From Luzula sylvatica (taxonomy: Eukaryota > Streptophyta > Magnoliopsida > Poales > Juncaceae): a stretch of DNA of 64,000 nucleotides. Position numbers and translations under genes: made by a program. Shown here piece after piece: positions 60,601 to 64,000 of the stretch. The notes under the pieces are model-generated. The model had not been told where the DNA came from. It worked only from the letters and a program-made list of their open reading frames with translations, and did not search any database. The stretch is from NCBI GenBank assembly GCA_946800325.1, contig OX326959.1, positions 13,050,862 to 13,114,861 of the forward strand, written 5' to 3'. Position 1 is the first letter of the stretch; each line of letters starts with the position of its first letter.

Positions 60601-61685
60601 ATTTAGTAGAGATTTTTGAGAAATGTTTTGAAAAGAAAAAAGTAAAAAAAAAGAACCAAAATTAGGATACTTACAGTTCATATTTGATACAAGCTTCTCT
60701 CTTCTTAGATAAAAGCATTTTTTTGTCCATCACTCCACCACTAGAATAATTACCTATAATATAACAAATTCAAAGATTAAAAAAAAATAGCAAATTTAAT
60801 AAAAAATTATCCAAGCTAGATAATATTTTGAAATGATTTTTCATACTTGGAATTGGTGTCTCCTTTTTGATAACTTTATTAGTAATTGGTACGAATTTTT
60901 GTTTCTCAATTCCACCAATTAAGGGTTTAATTGAAGCTCTAGCTGCAGAAAGTTGTAAACCCTGTTACAAAACAAAAAAGTCCTTTTAAGGATAATATTC
61001 CAGTAGATAAAAATTGAGGGGTAGAAACGCAAAATTACCTTCGGAAGTTTACCTCGCCTTTTCAGGAGTTTTAAATGCATTCTTTGGGTGTAATGTACCA
61101 AATGGTACCGAGAATGCTTCTCTGACAGCTTTCCGAATGTGTCAGGATTTGCATCGAGCCAATCAGAGACCTCTTTGTGAGTTACTAGTGTTTCTTTTTC
61201 GAGCGATTCGAGCCATATGTATGCTGGTTTCCATAAATCGGTACGCTGAAACCGGTACGGAAATTCCCCTTGGTCCCTCACTTCAATCTATGAAAGAAAA
61301 GGAAAAAAATGGGTTTGGTTACTTTTTTCGATGTTTTATTGTCCTGATTTTAAGTTTAATTGTGTCAAAAACCGTGATTTGGAGCTAATTGACCAGTAAC
61401 AGGCGTAAACCCTTATACCGTGCATAAACAAATCCTCGTCATACACAAGAGAGCAATAAAAGATACCGATGCCAAGAAAAAGAAAAGATAAAGGAACCGC
61501 ATTGATCGACTATTTGATAAATTCGATGAAAACCCAAAACACGAGAAACAAATGAAGAAAGAGGGAACCTTTTCGATTTGGCGAGAGGTAGAAGGAAGTG
61601 AGCTACTAGGTTGAGGGGTTTTGAAGGGGGCAGGTAGAGGAGCATCGGGAGGTAGACTTCGAAGTGGAGGTATAGCCTCCGCCAT
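57662..61685 (-). CDS. WD40-repeat (transducin-like) protein
   Basis: Twenty exons (minus): 61569-61685, 61039-61287, 60847-60961, 60675-60753, 60260-60561, 59994-60197, 59810-59925, 59656-59730, 59514-59585, 59368-59433, 59180-59291, 59017-59113, 58783-58942, 58654-58702, 58502-58584, 58272-58420, 58111-58200, 57959-58034, 57827-57883, 57662-57736. All use GT-AG and join in frame to about 780 aa. The N-terminal ~120 residues include a plant-specific block (KPAYIWLESLEKETLVTHKE; SRYHLVHYTQRMHLKLLK). A polar Ser/Lys-rich middle follows. The C-terminal half has WD40 repeats (VWDCITGSCLYTLGS, LLLWNALRGE, VVQLWDLDCLDS, IGLFDIRT, LVWDTRFVP, MVMWDVTLGRPFVRRIVGH). WD40 proteins act as protein-interaction scaffolds; this one's role is unknown to me. 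The start ATG 61685 is preceded by a CT-rich leader. A fragment of it lies at 42885-42952. Confidence 0.88.
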
Positions 61686-62378
61686 TGTTGTGCGAACTCT
61701 TCTTCCCTCTTCTCTTCTCTTCTCTTTTCTGGACGATCACGAGAAAGGGGGAGCAGTGAGAAAAAGAAAACTCACTCCCTTCTCCTAGCGGGCTAATGGA
61801 TTGGATCAGCGAACAGATATGGATAGGATTGAGCTGGATCCGATTAAAAATGATATTTGAGTATTTAATATTTATCAATTGATTGAAAATGATATATCAG
61901 TGTTACATTTTTTTTGTACAGTACGCCTTTTATAAAAAAGAAATCGATATTTATCAATTAATTAAATTTCTGTATATAAATCAATGATAAAAAAGATTCT
62001 ATTTAATTTAGTATTTGAACTCGGTATTAAATATTAAATACTCATTGATGGATACGTATCCAAAATATTTGTATAAAAGAAGTACATCCAATCAATTAAA
62101 TAATGTTGCGATAACAACTAAAATGCAACGCCACATCAATTAAACGCTATATTGCCGTTATAACGGCAATAACGCGAATCACATGCAAATTACAATCAAA
62201 ACGCCTATCGCCACATAAAACATTACATATATAATTTATCATAGAATTCCGTTAACAATTTTACTACTTTCAATAATCTTTAGTTGCAACAACACATATT
62301 TATTTTATGCAAAAAAGAATCTTCACCTATTTTAAATGAATAAAAATACGTGAATACAATTAAGATAGTCTTCCTTAA
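61686..62378. other. Intergenic between WD40 and cathepsin B genes
   Basis: 61690-61790 is CT-rich on the minus strand, fitting the WD40 5' UTR. The rest is AT-rich. No further gene is seen. The two genes are on the same strand, so this stretch also holds the cathepsin gene's 3' UTR and the WD40 promoter. Confidence 0.6.
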
Positions 62379-63944
62379 TTAAAACGAAGAAACATGATCA
62401 TCATCAACCGAACCATAACTTTTCACCAAGTTCTTGGTCGAAGGCAAGCCCGCCACCACACCCTTCTCGATCCCACACTCGTTCGTCCCCCTCAATATCT
62501 TGAAGTATCCATCCTACAACACAACAAAAAACAAATAAATAAATAATCATAATAACTAAACCATAATTTGAAATTAAATTAAACTTACGTCTCCCCATCC
62601 TCGATTCCATTGGTTCGCGAGAAGCTACAAACAATAAAAGAACCTATTTTAGCGACAAAATAAAAATACTAAGTAATCAAATGGTAATAAAAAAACGAAC
62701 CCAATAATCCTCGCCCTCGTCACTAGTTCCCCATCCAATTAATTTCACGGCATGGCCACCCATCACATCTCCAGTCACATGCTTATACACTCCCGATTTA
62801 TAATGCGCAAAATCCTAACCAAATCAAGTCAAAATCAAATTGTTGTTAATATTAATAAGTTTATAACGCCACCTCGTAAACGGTGAAGGAGACTTCGACG
62901 GGGCCGTTGGTGTAGACTTCTTGCATGATAGTTTCAGGATCCGAGCCGATTCTATACGCGTTCACGCCGAAATGTTTCGTGCGTGACCATAAAAGGTTAT
63001 CGACTTGGCATTTCCTGTGACATTTCGGGGTTTTGTAGCCTGGCTCGCAACCTGGGTGTTCACATCCTGTCTGGTCAAAGTATGGATCACACTACAAATG
63101 AAGAAAAAAGACTTGGGTTACCAATATAGTGAAAATAGAGGGTGTTTTTCGAAAATGTACCTCGTCGGTAACGACGCCATGATGTACGAAATAACGCCAA
63201 GCATATATTGAGTATCCTCCGTCGCATCCAGCTCCACACATGAACCCACAGCACGCCAATAAATCATTCACTGATAATGATATATTCTACCAAAAAAAGA
63301 ATATATTAGTTTAGGATTTAAGCATATAATATGATTTATTTTTTAATAATCTCATTCTCACCAGACCGAAATGGATGCAAAATCGATCTGATAATGACTC
63401 CACGGCTCCAAATGCCCAGCACGATCCGCAATGACCCTATTTATTAACATAAAAACTAATTATTTTGAGTTATTATTTTTTTTTTGTTTTATTTTTATTA
63501 TTTTGAGTTATTAAATAGAATAAAATGAAAACTTACTTGATCTTTTGGAGACACCATTTATTTCCCAAAGAAAATGAAAATGTTAGTATCGCTCCAAAAA
63601 GAAAAGTACGAAAATGAATGTGTTACCGAGAATTCGTCCAATGGTAGAGCACTGAGACCAAGCTGTCCTTGCATCGAATTGTTTAGGAAGTTTGGATGAT
63701 TTTGCATAAGTTACTACGTCAAATTCATTTAATGCTTCTTGTGACAATTCTTTTGCACCGAGTATACGTTTGAATTGTGTCACCTAAATGAGCGAAATAA
63801 TGATTAATACATGAGAAATAAAAAAGGGGAAAAATTAATCGATTAGATTGAAGTAGAAAGTACGGTGTAATTGGCGAAGTAGGGATTTGAGGAAGCTTTC
63901 CAACCAGCTTTAGGGTTCGCGTTTATTTTATCTACAATTGTATT
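62379..63944 (-). CDS. Cathepsin B-like cysteine protease (5' end outside window)
   Basis: A papain-family (C1A) endo/exopeptidase, normally secretory or vacuolar and made as a pre-pro-enzyme. Exons (minus): 63864-63944, 63627-63783, 63537-63541, 63362-63436, 63161-63286, 62873-63091, 62701-62814, 62589-62624, 62379-62513, together about 315 residues. The signal peptide and start of the propeptide lie beyond 64000. Seen: propeptide [18 protein letters not shown], mature region after [12 protein letters not shown], oxyanion Gln in the microexon, catalytic Cys in CGSCWAF, occluding-loop region ([19 protein letters not shown]), catalytic His in [11 protein letters not shown] and Asn in NQWNRGWG. 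Cys residues of the family are kept and no stop occurs. It ends with a short acidic tail, [11 protein letters not shown]. Plants use these enzymes in defence-related cell death, senescence and storage protein turnover; the role here is inferred only. Confidence 0.93.
63537..63541 (-). other. 5-nt microexon of the cathepsin B gene
   Basis: The bases atcaa on minus are preceded by AG and followed by GTAAGT. With the last base of the upstream exon (phase 1) they code Asp-Gln, restoring the conserved order R-I-L-D-Q-G-H-C-G-S-C-W. Without it the frame is lost before the catalytic Cys. Confidence 0.85.
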
Positions 63945-64000
63945 CTGATAAAGTGAAGGAGTTAATTTTTTTATTTTTACAATAATGTAGGTTTTTGACA

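Overview
This window is nuclear DNA from a flowering plant, probably a eudicot. It is AT-rich, its genes have many short exons with GT-AG introns, and it holds plant gene families (MAP65/PRC1, plant cathepsin B-like protease, SART3) among dense, nested plant transposons (Copia, LINE, hAT, MULE-type MITEs, Helitrons, SINEs). There are no bacterial operons, CRISPR arrays or phage genes, and I recognised no tRNA or rRNA gene.

Genes. Three genes look intact in the part that is visible: (1) a MAP65/PRC1 microtubule cross-linker on + (1537-6387, 11 exons, about 543 aa); (2) a WD40-repeat protein on - (57662-61685, 20 exons, about 780 aa); (3) a cathepsin B-like papain-family protease on - (62379-63944, with its 5' exon(s) beyond the right edge), which needs a 5-nt microexon coding the oxyanion-hole Gln. 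A SART3-like gene on - (49850-51436) is a broken pseudogene. An exon-like remnant at about 52556-53041 is unidentified. The three good genes are unrelated in function and do not form a pathway.

Layout. 1-6.4 kb: AT-rich flank and MAP65, with a MITE in intron 1. 6.7-7.5 kb: a short Helitron carrying a minisatellite; a pre-insertion copy of its target lies at about 43.1 kb. 8.7-14.2 kb: a complete Copia retrotransposon on - with one uninterrupted polyprotein and LTRs that look identical by eye. 14-45 kb: gene-poor repeat DNA with at least four hAT-type elements showing 8-bp target-site duplications, several inverted-repeat MITEs with 9-bp duplications, Helitron 3' ends, a SINE, a LINE relict and tandem arrays. 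45.2-46.2 kb: a very GC-rich tandem array beside a CA microsatellite. 47-50 kb: more duplications and a near-perfect palindrome. 50-56 kb: SART3 pseudogene, unidentified remnant and a dead LINE. 56-64 kb: a MULE-type MITE, then the WD40 and cathepsin B genes.

I found no convincing previously undescribed functional system. The observations most worth follow-up are the young Copia copy, the Helitron with its empty site, the GC-rich array, the 5-nt microexon, a repeated promoter-like module seen five times, and a WD40-gene fragment relocated to about 42.9 kb. All exon boundaries were worked out by eye from reading frame, GT-AG signals and family knowledge; no alignment program was run.
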